Below the pieces are notes generated by a model that was given only the letters and a program-made list of their open reading frames with translations, was not told where the DNA came from and made no database searches. From positions 27,140,713 to 27,204,712 of the forward strand of contig NC_036453.1 in NCBI RefSeq assembly GCF_002775205.1: a DNA stretch of 64,000 bases, given 5' to 3'. Position numbers and translations under genes: made by a program. Numbering within the stretch: the first letter of the stretch is position 1; the number at the start of each line of letters is the position of its first letter. The stretch is from Xiphophorus maculatus. Taxonomy: Eukaryota; Chordata; Actinopteri; Cyprinodontiformes; Poeciliidae. Shown here in pieces: positions 49,630-62,600 of this stretch.

Positions 49630-51780
49630 ACTTAAGGTTTTTGTTTTTGTTTTTGTTTCCCAGAAGAAATCTCGACAGAACAGGTTCTTTGTGGTCCTTA
49701 CACCACAAGATATGAATGGCATGGCTTTGTGACAGCTTGGATAGCATGTTCCTTCCATGACTCCGAGTGTCCAGTAACACTACAATGGAGTGTTTGCCCC
49801 GAAGGAGGATTCTTTCAACAACAGAAACGTGACAAACGAGGAAGTCTTTATTCAGGGCTAGAACAGATCTGACAGTAGCTGAACGACCGATCAACACAAA
49901 TATGTATGTCCTGAAACAAAAACTCATTAAGGCCTTTAGTTTTACTGTTTCCAGGAATTAATACAGGACGTTTCATTTTTCGATGCGTGGAGTTTCAAAA
50001 ATCCAGCTTTTAAACACAATCCAAGAACGTTGTTTTTTGCAGAACACTTTTTATACAATCATGTGGCACTAAATAACTTCACTGTTCACCTCAACTCCAG
50101 AAAAGGTTGAGGTGTCAAAGACTATAAAATGATTACAAGACTCCATGTTGCCCTGCGATGGAATGGGATCTATGAAGTTAAAGTTTTCCACAGTTTTCAT
50201 CACCAGTATAATAACAAAATGATTTTTTTTTTTAGAATTTATCTGACAAACCAACTCAAAATAGTGAGTACCGTAACCTCAATAGGTGAGACAGTATGAA
50301 GGACCTAAACTGACAATTAAAAATAAAAGCAGAAATATATATTTTTTGTTATTACTTTTTCTTGTAGTTAGATTTGTCTAAAAAGATATATATATTTTTT
50401 GTTTTCTTCCTTTTTCTTGTAGATACTTATATACATGCACATTTAGATGCATTTTTGTGTGGTTGGTTTTCCATAGATCAGCGCATAGGAGGAGGAATAT
50501 TAATGCACGCTGCAATAATTTAGATTTTATTTGTAAGCCATAGTAATGACAAAATGACAAAATGTGGAGTTGATTGCATGAATTCCTTTAGCAGGTTTAC
50601 TAGCATGGCAATGGCCTTGATATGAGATGAGAACTGAGATTGGCCAACAAGTTCACATTCTCCTTCCCTAATGGAAGATGAGACGCGTCACCAGGCAACA
50701 GGCAGAACAGACAGAGTCTATTGTACGCACAGCGGAGGCGTTAAATTACACACATCTTCTGTGCCCTTAGCAAACACGAGATAAGAAAACAGCCCCAATC
50801 TGCAGCATCTGCCACCCGTACGGACTTTCTCCGGTTGAAAAAAGCCGAGCCCTTGAGGCGTCAGGCAGCGGCGGCGGTGGTGGTGGTGGTGGGGGGCTGG
50901 TGTGTTGGTTTAAGAATGATGAAAAGTTAAAGTGGTCTGAGGAATTAGCCAACAGGGTGGAATTGCAGGTCGTACATCAGCGCCCCTTCTCAATCATCCA
51001 TTATCTTACAGCCTGAGATCCCCCTCAGGGGCAGTTCCCATGGTCCGTGCCAACCTGAGCATGCTCCTGAGCACAAGCAGAAAGATAATAATAATAACAC
51101 TGCAGGTGAGGCTGCAGATGCAGACATGCCAACTCTCGTCAAGATCAAGGCTTAAAGGTCCTGCACACACGTGTAGGCGGAGCAGTGGCAAATTGACTCT
51201 GAAACGAAAGACTTTCTCCTCCGAGCCTGCAGTGACATGAGGGGCTGGCTTTTCCTACATTTTTTCTTAAGAACCAGTAATATTAAGAAAAAGGGAAGAA
51301 ACAAGCTAAAGATTATGTATGTAACAATAGTTTGTGGAAAAAACATTAAACAATTTCAGGCTTTTCTTGGCTACTATGTCTGACTGGCTGATTCTGTTTT
51401 GTGACACACTTAATATACTGGAGGTTCTTTTACAGAGTTTGTAGCTTGAATACAATAGAAAAAGAACGAAAATACATCAGAATCAGAAAGAAAAAAATAT
51501 ACCTAATTTTCAGGATTTGACCAATCAAGTGTCTGATTGCACTGTCAGGGCGACTGATTGGCGCATCTTCCATTCTGCAATCCTAAAAAATCCAATATCT
51601 TACTCATTCCCATGTTTAATGATTATCAAAAATTAAAACAGAGTTCATTGGAAAAGGTTCAAAGGCTTTTAATACATCACATCCTTGGTCTTTACAGACT
51701 GAGCTCCAAAACATATATCTGAACAATCAGGTGTAGTACAGCCAGCGTTCCATAATCCTTACCTACAGATTGCAGCGGTT
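49630..51780. other. Intergenic, 3' of ripk4; no gene recognised
   Basis: Contains a GGC/GGT run at about 50866-50896 and AT-rich tracts. No coding block was identified. Confidence 0.45.
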
Positions 51781-51786
51781 CGCAAT

Positions 51787-52200
51787 GTCAGCAAAGAACA
51801 GATCCCAATTTTAACAGTTCAAGACTCCTAATGTTGTCTTCAAACAGCGAGTTGCAGAACAGTGTCAATGTTACCATTGTTACCATTGGAGGTAACAATG
51901 GTAACATTGCTACCTGAGGTGGCTGTGCAGCCTTCCACAAAGTCAATAAACATTATATTCCAATTCTAACAGCTTCCAGATCAATGCCTCGTCTCCAAAC
52001 AGTGAAGTGCAAGTACAGTTGATGTTATTGTTATCTACAGGCAGCAGTGACTAATCAGTAGCTGATCCTTCTGGACAGTGAAGGATCAGCTCTTTGAGCA
52101 GTGCAGGCACTCAAAAAGTCAACAAAGAAGGTATTCCACGGATTTAACACATGTTAGCTTCCCCCAAAACAGTCAAACAAAAAGGTTTATACATTCTATT
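51787..52200. repeat. Imperfect tandem repeat, about 155-176 bp period, in the ripk4 3' flank
   Basis: Three aligned units start with GTCARYAAA-like sequence at 51787, 51942 and 52118 and share TTCCAATTCTAACAG-like and CAAACAGYGA-like stretches. Units 1 and 2 each carry a foldback at the corresponding place (51866-51909 and 52061-52090). The segment lies 150-570 bases after the ripk4 stop and may be 3' UTR. Confidence 0.6.
51866..51909. repeat. Perfect inverted repeat, 19-bp arms, 6-bp spacer
   Basis: Arms 51866-51884 (CAATGTTACCATTGTTACC) and 51891-51909 are exact reverse complements around ATTGGA. Confidence 0.95.
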
Positions 52201-52357
52201 TACAGTGCACGCACTACATTTAGCTTTTATCACAAATAGGAGATATCTACACTGGTCCAAGAGTTTCAAAAACAATACAAATGCCCCGCCAATGTGTGAG
52301 GCAGCTGGTAAGTACGGAAGACAGTTCTGTACAAAGTCCACAGAGCGTTTGTTCCTG

Positions 52358-53652
52358 TTAGCATGGCGGAGAGGCACACTGTGGGCTGGGGGACTGTGGG
52401 CTGGGGGACTGTGGGCTGGGGGACTGTGGGCTGGGGGACTGTGGGCAGTCTTTGTCCTTGTGCTCTGTCAATTTGAGAATAACAATCTTCCTTTGGAGCT
52501 GCTTGACCTCCGCTGCAGGGGGTTCCTCAGCCACTGGTTGGACTGCGCTCTCTGTTAAGTCCTGGCAGACCTGCGGCGGCAGCAGCATGGTAATGACGTT
52601 CGAGTGTCCACCCTGCACTGCTAGGTGCAGCGGGCTGAGTCCCTGCTGGTCCGACAGGCCACCACCATCTGGACAGTGAAGGATCAGCTCTTTGAGAACT
52701 TCACTGTGTCCGTTCTCTGCTGCCAAGTGGCAGGGGATACGCTGAGCGCGGTCAGACAAGTAGGGGTCAGCCCCCTCTGCAATCAGCATCTTGACCGTGG
52801 CCAGGTGCCCCTGCTGAGACGCTAGGTGGAGCGGTGTGAGTCCTTGGGCGTTTTGGATGTTTACGTCTGCCTGGTGTTTGATGAGCAGGCGGGAGGTGCT
52901 GGTGTGGCCCGTTTCTGCTGCCACGTGTAGCGCCGTGTTTTGCTCAGATGACATTACGTGGACGTCCGCCCCCAGTTCGATCAGGATCCGCGCTACTCTG
53001 TATTGCCCCCTTTGGGATGCGAGATGCAGCGGCGTACGGCCATCTGTTGTCTGGCTGTCCACGTTCACGCCGGCCTGCTTGACCAGCAGCTTGACGATGC
53101 CCAGGTGCCCCTGCCAGGCAGCGAAATGAAGCGCCGTCCAGTTGTTCTTGCCCTTGACCTGAACATCGGCGTTGCGGCTCAGCAGCACCCGGATCACATT
53201 TTCCTGGCCGTGTTGGCACGCCACATGGGCCGGTGTGCGTCCCTGGCCATCAGTCTCATTGATGGTTGCCCCGCGGTCCAGCAGCAGTCGCGTCATGGCC
53301 TCATCTCCGTTCTGGGCCGCCCAGTGCAAGGGCGTGTACTGGTCCTCGTCTTTGGCGTTCACATTAGTCCTGCGCCGACCGAGCAGAAGTTCGGCTAGTA
53401 GCTTCTGGTGCTTTTCTGTGGCCAGATGGAGAGGCGTGGAACCGCGGACGTTCGGCAGATTTGGATTGGCATCATTCAGAAGGAGGAACTTGACGGCCTC
53501 CTCGTTACCCAAAGTGATGGCAAAGTGGAGGAGGCTGTCTCCTCCTTCAAGAGGAAGGTCAACATCCTGAGGCTGGAGGATTTTCATTAGCTTAGCGGTG
53601 TCTTTGGTCCTGATGGCGTCACATAGCTTCCGCTTCTGGACTTCAGCGGAAT
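52358..53652 (-). CDS. ripk4: ripk4 coding exon 8 (ankyrin repeats and C-terminus)
   Basis: One 1295-base exon from acceptor TGTCCAG|AT to TAA at 52360-52358. Ankyrin signatures ([39 protein letters not shown]) recur about every 33 residues. The last 29 residues are four PQSPS units and a Cys-containing end, coded by a 15-bp tandem repeat. Exon 8 begins at residue 419. Confidence 0.95.
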
Positions 53653-56600
53653 CTGGACAGTATGAAAGGACCAAAACAGACGTTAGAAGACTGATTACTC
53701 ATTTGGGCTACACCTCCACCTGTAGGTCTTTAATTATCTCTTACCAAATGTGGTTTCCTTTTCAAAGGACAGGGTGATGGAGTCTTGGGATGAGAAGGCT
53801 GAATCTGCGGAGGAGATGCCCGAGAGTCTCTTACAGGTGTTCTCTTTGCTGTGGATGCTGTCCTCCTTCACTCGATCGAAGCTCCTTGAGATCCCAGAAT
53901 CCACCTGGTTCAGCAGCTCTGACAGGCTGTAGTCTTTTTCCGGCAGCATGGCCGACTTTGGACGCACCGGTTTGCTGGCGTTACTCTGTGGAAAGATCCT
54001 TCGGTTAGCGTCCAACCTTTGGACAAACAGTTCCTTGACATTCTGCACATGCCATTACATCGACACTCCAACATGCCGCTGGGACTCGGTTTCATATTTC
54101 ACTTTCAATGGCAGCTCAGTGGAAATCCTGTGACTGTTTTCGTCTTAAATGCAGCTGGAAACTTTAAACAACTTCCTTTTTGTTCTTATGGACGTCGCTG
54201 TTCATCGGCTTTCACCAAGCCGGAGCTGGATGTTTGCTTCTAGTCACGTATAGAACACCTGAACAGGCCGGAAACCATAGTGCAACACACAGGTTGGACA
54301 ACATTCCTCTCCTGTGACAAAATGCTTGTTCTGGACCAAACGTCTGGCTTAAAGTCATAACCTCATCTGATATACTGGAGAGAGATAACCTCCTTGGTTA
54401 CATATTAATAAACGAAGCAGCGCGCCGATTCAACAAAAGCAAGAAGCTGTCAAGCATAAAAAATGAGGTCTTCAGTGGCTTTTCAAAATATTCTGTTAAA
54501 CTGTTACGGTCAGATCTTTAATAATTAAACATCTACATCTAATGATAACAAGAGAGTTCAGCTCGAGTTCATAATTTCAAACTCAGTATTCCAGCCTGTC
54601 ACAGGCGGTGATTGGGTAATTGTTTGAAAAGTGCAATCTACAGATCTCAGTAGCCAGAGGCTCCCATAACAGGTCAGAGAGTTTGAGACGTATTTATGTG
54701 CGTGGCCTTTTAACAGCTTCAATGTCAGGAGTTAAACTTTACAACCTCAAATAAAATCTAACAGACAGCCAGGGCAGAGAAGTTGCATGTGGTAGGGCGG
54801 ATCTCTTCATGCTTTTCTAATCAGCCTAGCTGGAGTCTTTTAAACCATGTGCACACTGCATAGATAATCCTGACTAAGACCTGATAATAATCTAGGTTAT
54901 TACGCAAAAGCAGACAAATACTTCTACTGTGTTTTTTTAAAGTGGGCTGTTAAAATACCTGTACGGGACACATGTTTAACCTAAGCATCTAGAGTGAAGT
55001 AATTAGGAGTCCTGTCATCTATGGAGGAATTCTTAAGGTGTTTGATTTATTTCCAAATCCACAGAATGCCACAACTCAAGTGGCTTAATGAGGACTACAG
55101 CTTAAAGAAAATGTTCTATTGGACTGATGTTGGTTTTAGATTGTTCAACGAGAGGGACAATGTGATTTGTGATTTAGGATTCTGATCCGATGCAGAAATT
55201 ATTTGGCTAGAGGTCAAAATCAAGTGATTTTCCATTGATTATCTAATTGTTATTGGCAGATGACATATAACAAAGATTTGAGTCTTTTTTTCCCCTTCAT
55301 TCATAAAATGCACTAAAGTGAAAAACTCTACATATTTTTCATTTATAAAGCAGTCCTCTGTGATTTTTGTTACTTTTTGCAGTCAAAATTACTAATTTGG
55401 TACTGCGACTTTAGAAATATTTGCAAGGAATTTTGCAATATTTTCTCCTCACTAACCCCCTTACAAAATCTACATCTAGAAGAAAAAAGATAAGAAAAAC
55501 AACAGCAAGCAGACAGATTGGACACACAAACATTTTCATGCCTTTGAAGAACCTAAATAGTTGGACTTTTGTTACTCGCTACATCTTTCATGGCCTGCAG
55601 CTTGACATAAAGTATTTTTGAGGCAGCACCTGTAGGTGGGAGTTAAACCAACGCTTTTGACCATTTTGGTGAAAAATTCACAATAAACACAATATTCCAT
55701 TATGGTGAAAAAATGTGGGGATTTCTGGATGGACTCATAAAAGCTACTTTTTAGACTTTTTTTAGAACCAACTTCTAGCAAAAACTGGCAGCACATTTTT
55801 CCCACTTTATGCAAATATAGTACTTAGAACAAAATGTAATTCGACGAAGTCGGTGCTGGCACATTAGACCTTAAAAAAAGAAACGGATGTTGGTGTCGAC
55901 CAAGAAAAGTCTGGTTGCTCAGCTTCCCTCGTTTCCATCCAACTTTTTGTCCCAATTAATAGCTTGAGCTATTAATTGGGACAAAATCAATCATTGTTTA
56001 ATAAAGATAACACCTGATCTCAAAATCAGTGTGTGTAATTCTGCCATGACTTACCTGGTCACTGGCGACTGGGTTAGGGGACAAGGGTTCTGGTTCCGAT
56101 GACGTTGATAACCTTGGGGTCCTGGGCTCATCTTGAGGTTTGGAGCAAAGCTCCTCAGCTTCAGATGTAATTTCTGAGAGAAGAAAGTATTGAATCTAAC
56201 GTCACTTGCAGGTTGAAATTGGATCAAAAAGAAAGGAAAAAGCATCCCATACTAGAACATGAGACAGTTTGTCTAACTGATGTTTTCCTTTAATGCAAAG
56301 ATAAAACAAAAAGTCCACACTAACCTTGAAAGGTGGGTCTGGCATTAGGGCTGTTGACCCAGCAGCGCTGCATGAGGCTCAGGAAACCGGCGCAGGTAGA
56401 AGGTCGACTTCTTGGCACTAAACCCAGATCTGGACGAACTCCTTTAACCACTTTCACCATGATCTGCAGGATGTTGTTTTCTCCTAAGGAGGGAAATGCC
56501 AGTTTAATTATTACCCAGTTGGATATATTTCATCCTAAACTACATCACAGTACACCATGTCCCTCTACCTACAAGAACAACCAGTGATGCGCAGAGTTAT

Positions 56601-59600
56601 CACCATCTTTCTTAGCGCCCACACACCATGTGCTCGTTTCCCACGGCAGCCTAAATGGTCTGACCCAGTTCTATCCAGCGGTGGGAATCAGCTAAGTCAA
56701 GTGATTCACAGAGAAGAAGCAAACAGCTTAAAGCAGCTATTGTAGCCATAAAGGGGCGGCACGGTAATCAACCTGGCAATTCCTCACTTTTTCATTTTGT
56801 CTGGGTCAATACAGGCAGCGCCAACCCTGCCTAAAGTAGGTGCCAGTTGTTAAAAAAACAAAAAACAAACAAAAAAAAAAACAAGGCTACACTATACACC
56901 TGGGAAAATGAAAGAAAAAAAATTCCAACCTTCCCCAGTCCACCAGCCCGGGGTGGAATTTCCACAGTAAACACGCTCAGGTACACACCTTGAATAATGC
57001 AGTCTGGAGGTTTGTTGGAAGTTTAAAAATAAAAGGGAGGATTGATATTGAGATGGAAATAGCTGAAAAGTTGTCAAAGCAATAGGCGGTATTATTTCTC
57101 CCTAGCACGCCTCATTTGTTTTTCTTCACAAAAACCGTTATTGCTTGTGTTGTGCTGCAAGCCTTACCCTGGTAGGGTTTCTTCTGTGTGAGAATGCCCC
57201 AGATCACGATGGAGAAGCTGAAAGAGATTAAAAAATAGAGAAAGAGGCGTCATTTTCCTAGAAAACATTAAACTGTATAAAACTTGGTATTTAATCTAAA
57301 GCTAAAGAAGTCCAAGGTGACTGTTCTAGTGATGTCAATGCACATGTTCTTTCTCCAGCAGCACATTTTGTTCCTTTTACTACTTTTTCTACTCAGAATG
57401 CCCCATAAGACCAAACAGAAAATATTTCTGATGCAGAAAATTTCAGTGTTGCCTCACAAAATCACGGCAAAGACTACTGTCCATTTCATTGTCCATTTCA
57501 GGTCCCGAAGGACTCGGTGTCCTGCTGGGTTTAAATGTCTCCCTGCTCCAACACAGCTGATGTAAACGGCATGTCCCCAAGCTCTACGGAGCCATGCTAA
57601 CGAACCGTTCTGTTGATTGTGCTGTGTTGAATCAGGGTATCTAAAACATGCAGGTTACTGGTCCTTGAGGCTTTGGCCACTGTCACCTTCCAATAGGAGG
57701 GTAAACAGAAAAACATCGCTAATGAGGTCTGGTATTCAGAGTGCTGTATCCAAGCATACTGATGCAAAATTGAGTTGAAGAAAAAAGAACGGCCATTGGC
57801 AGCCTAATGAAATAAACACCACTTAAGAGGTTGGGGAAGATTCACAAAGTGTGTACATATATGATGAACCTGCATATTAGATAGCTGAGGAATGCTGTCT
57901 GATGATGTTTTGTTGTATGCTAGTAACTGGGCCAGACTTTAGAAAGGGCTTAAAGGGGCAGTAGCCCAGAGCTCTGATGTATTGGGGTGGGGTGCACATA
58001 TTTTATTTTTGTAATTTAATAAATGCCTGTTTTGCAGACATTATACTTTGCATGGAGTGGTAAGCTCATATCAGGTGAGTAGTACTAATATTTTGGGATT
58101 TTATGACTACATAATACTCATTTTTTGGGGGGAACATGGAGCTACTGGCCAGGAGACATATTAAACTCACCATCATCAGTTGGTGTCAACAGTTCCTGCC
58201 TAATTATATATAGTTTTACCTATTAACATGCTGTAATTTTCATTAGCAAACTATTTTTTCTCTAGTGGATAGGGCACCAAAATGAATTCCAGCCCAGGGG
58301 CCAAAATCTTTTTAAATCCGGCCCCGGCAATTAAGTATAGCAGGAAATTACAAATTAGTTTGAATTACTGCCTGATTTATGACTCTAAATGAATCTACCA
58401 CACTTGATCAACAACAGTACTGGATGAGAAATCTGAACAGGAACAACTGCATTTACAATCAACAAACTATGTGTCAAGTGCTGAGGAAACCAACCTGTAG
58501 ACATCGTGCTTCGTGTCCGAGACTCTGTCCTTCTCTATGATTCTTTCTGGCGGCAGGTAGGCTATGGTGCCGCAGAAACCCTCTCTGCTGATGTCATCAG
58601 TCTGGGCCAGGCCATTCCACCGGGCCAGGCCAAAATCAGATATCTGAAAGGAGATCAGAGCCTGAGTTGAATCGCATCGCCGGCGTCGGATTTCTCGTGA
58701 AATGCCACCGCCACGATGACTAACTAACTAACTTTGCCCGTCGAGTGTGACAGGCTGCTAAGCTTTTATTATGTGCGCTGAATGGTATGATGAGGGCAAC
58801 ACGGCCATGTCCCAACCTGCCGGAGAGGAGAGGCCCTGTATATTTGTGCAGAGGAGTGCACGCCCCAGCACATGCACGCACATGCACACACACACTCAGA
58901 GAGGGAGATTTAATGGGAGCTAAATTAATCCTGTTGGGACAGGCCCGGCTGAGGTGTTTACATCCAGGTATTAAACTCTAGAAATGACGGTTCCCACCCA
59001 TTTACAAGAGGCACGGCTGAACTGCCTAGAGGTTGCAGAGAAAAATCTCAGAAACACCTGTCAGGTGAGGGGAGACCTTTTCGTGTTTTATTTGAATCGT
59101 TAGCAATATTTTCATGAAACCATTCCTTTGCTTTTGGTGCCGAAACGCGAGAAATGAGGAATGAAATGTCTCTCCACCTCTGACTGTTTGCAAAGCAGCG
59201 CTCCGTACCTTGACGTGGTAGTGGCCATCCAGCAGGATGTTGGCGGGTTTCAGGTCCAGGTGGAGAAGCGGCGGGTTCATGCAGTGTAGGAAGTTCATGC
59301 CCACTGCCGTCTCGTGGATGATGCGGAAGCGAAGCTCCCAGGGCAGTGGCTCGTTGGCCAGCAGGTTCTCCAGAGAGCCGGTCTCCATGTACTCCATGAC
59401 CAGGCCCTGAGGGTCGTTGCAGATCCCATACACCGGCAGGATGTACCTGAACTTGGCCGCCTCCATCTTCTTCGCCTCCTCGAGGAGCTCAGAGCGATCC
59501 CTTAGTTAAGGAAAAGAGTGGACTTTTAGATTGCAAAACAATTACGCCAGATCTTCCAGTATCACTCAGTCAGTTTGATGTATAAAAACAGTTTTAAGCT

Positions 59601-62600
59601 ACTATAAAAAGTCTAGAGATAATAGCCAATACAATTATTACACTGCAGAAAAACAGATAAGACCTGCCATAAAATGAAATACTTAAAAACAACAAAAAAA
59701 GCTACATTAGCATTTCAAGTACCATCAAAGGTATCGGTGCACTGATTGCAGTTTTCTTTCCGACTTTCCGACAATGTGTTCCTCTATTCCCGTTTTGTGT
59801 GGAGTCCCACAGGGCGCTGTGTTAGACCCCCTTCGTACCCCTGCAGTGTAATACAATTATTACACTGCAGAAAAACAGATAAGACCTGCCATAAAATGAA
59901 ATACTTAAAAACAACCAAAAAAAGCTACATTAGCATTTCAAGTACCATCAAAGGTATCGGTGCACTGATTGCAGTTTTCTGGGCGATCACCGATCTTTAA
60001 AAAGAAGCCTTGCCGATTCCGATTTTTGACGATACCTGATTTTTTTTTTTGTCTGAAAAGTTGCAAGCAATATTGTTAAGTTGGCAACAGAGACCTAATG
60101 AGCGGGTCTGTCAGACAGAAGCAGCGGTAAAAGAGATTAGTGGATAAGGTTGGTTTCACATGTAAATAATGTCTGATTGAAAAGTGTCCTAAAATGAAGG
60201 AAATCAGGGCTATTTATCAAATGACAATTTGAAAATATCGGAACAGAAGTGGCCTGTCTAAAAGTGCAAAGGAGCTGCAGAGACGCCGGCCCTTCTAAGC
60301 AATGAGGAGCAGTTGATCAGGTGACTTAAGACAACAGAAGGGTGTATTATCGAGCAGCAACTCAGAAAGAAAGGACAGGGCAAGACAAGGTAGGCGACAA
60401 CAAAGAAACGTTAAGATAAGTTCTAAAATGTATGGGAGTGTCAGGAAGTGCAGCAAATACAAGACAAATGTGCTCACATTATGCTACTTAACGGACTCAC
60501 AGCACATGTTTTATCCATCTGTAGCAGAGCAATAGATAATCCACTAACCCCTAACATAAAGTGCATTAGAGTAATCTCACTGTGTTATGATGGACACGTG
60601 GACTGCTGTTTCAAAGTGCAACACAACACGTTTCCTCAGCGCAGGGCCAGGCAGGAACTAATAAAAAGCTAAACGAAGGGGGCCTAACACAGTGCCCTGT
60701 GGTACTCCACACAAAACGGGAACAGAGGAACACACTGTCGGAAAGTCTGCACAGTAAAGTGCAATCAAACTGCAGGTGAAATTTCTGCAAGTCATCCTGG
60801 TTTTGTTCCTCATTTCTAGTTGAACACTTTTTATCCAACGTTCCCTGTTATTAAACATTAACCTGCTTTTGTTCCAACCTGAATTTCTGCACACATCATT
60901 ACTTGGTTCTAAAATAAGCTAAATGTCAAGGAGCACTTTTATGGATATCTGTACTTCACTTATTTATCCTACATTAAAGTGAACAGCACTCTTTAAATCT
61001 CACAATAGCCCTTTCAAAGCCTAGAGAACATTCCAGTTTTCACATAGTCCAGAGGGGGTTGAACACAGCTCACGCTCTGCAGCTTTATCAGCTCACTGAC
61101 CCTGCTGAAAGTGAAATATCTCAAACACAACTGTGCAGGTCGTGCATGACCTCGGTTCACTTATCTCAGGGGCAGGCCGTTAGCCTGCTAAAGAGGACGG
61201 ATCAAAGTAGCATAAATCCCACTCACAAGCATGAGCTTTAAAAGGCGAAATGTGGTGAGCCGAACTGGGAATCCTGCTTCTCAAACGTGAACAAAATGAA
61301 ATCAGAGACAAGTGCAAAAATACAGGAAACCGAATTTCACCCTTCCTGGAAGGAGGGTGGAGGGGGACCAAAATCTAGCATTAGATGGAAAACCAGGTAA
61401 GAGCTTGTTTGGTTAATGCTTCATCTAATTCAAGTAGCTCATCCGGATCAAACAATGTCCCTGCTTTAACAGAGGGAGGCCTGGATAGACCGGTTCCGCC
61501 ACTTCTTATATTGTCTGTGCCACACAGTGGCAGCCAGACAAAGGTGGCTTTCAGTACCTGCTCCTGGATGTTATGTGTGGGTCAGTGCGCAGGCTGAAGA
61601 CAGATGACTGTTTATGTACCTTAGCAGATGTTGATGGAGGAGGCAACATCTTTGGCTTCAGGTAGACGAGAAGCAACATGAATGCGAAGAGAGCTGACAG
61701 TCAAAAGTTTCCGAATATTTTCGTGACATCCGTCAACCTCAACCGGTTGATTTCACCACCATTATTAAACACAACAGGTTGGGGTTTAAAGTGCCAGCAG
61801 AGTGTCTCTTATATAAAAAAATCATATTCATCTCTTCATTTTCTGTTAGTTATCTCCTTCCCACCGTTTTCACGTTGACACTGACATAAATATTAACACA
61901 TTTTCTGAGTTTTAATCTCTTCAATGCCATTTTTTTTCCTGCAATTCATTTCATTTCTTAAAAAACTTCCTCCACAAAAAGTGTCTTGCATGCCAAATGG
62001 ATTTTTCTGAGGAGGTGAGATTCTGATCAGTTTCTTTTTTTGTGCAATTACAACAAAAAGTTGTCCAAAACAGATTTCCTGATAGATTTACAATGAACAC
62101 TTAAAATTCTAATCACAATAAACATTCACTAATTTCTAATTTCCACTACATGGCGAAATGTCTTCACCAGGCAGACTACAAATTATTATAAACAGTCCAT
62201 ACGTTTCTCGACACAGCGTTCCAGTTCTCAGTCATTTAAATTCGCATTGGTATATAAAATATTAATGTTAAATATTAATTTATTTCCATTTTCTTCTTCC
62301 TTGATTTTACTTTTGTCTGTTTGAAATAAATAAACAATAATAATAATATTATATTAAATAACAAGGAAGACAAGGAGGGAAAGAAAAGAAGGGATGAAAC
62401 AAGGACAAAATGAAAAAGGGAAGGAAGGAAGCAATGAAAAAAAAAATCAAGGAAGGAACAAGTGATTGAGTAGAGTGTAGAATTATTGATATTTTTCCAT
62501 ACTCTTATTTCCTTACTCTCCACTTATCCAGATATACAGAAATCAAATTCCATAAATTTCCGGATTTTTTTCTTAAAAAAAAAGTATTTTAAAAAATGGC

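Noticed and set aside
50866..50896. GGC/GGT run coding poly-Pro on the minus strand
   Set aside because: A simple repeat; the enclosing frame has no other coding signal.
52151..54243. Several plus-strand frames opposite ripk4 exons 7 and 8
   Set aside because: They are antisense shadows of the ankyrin-coding exon, with no independent domain or splice evidence.
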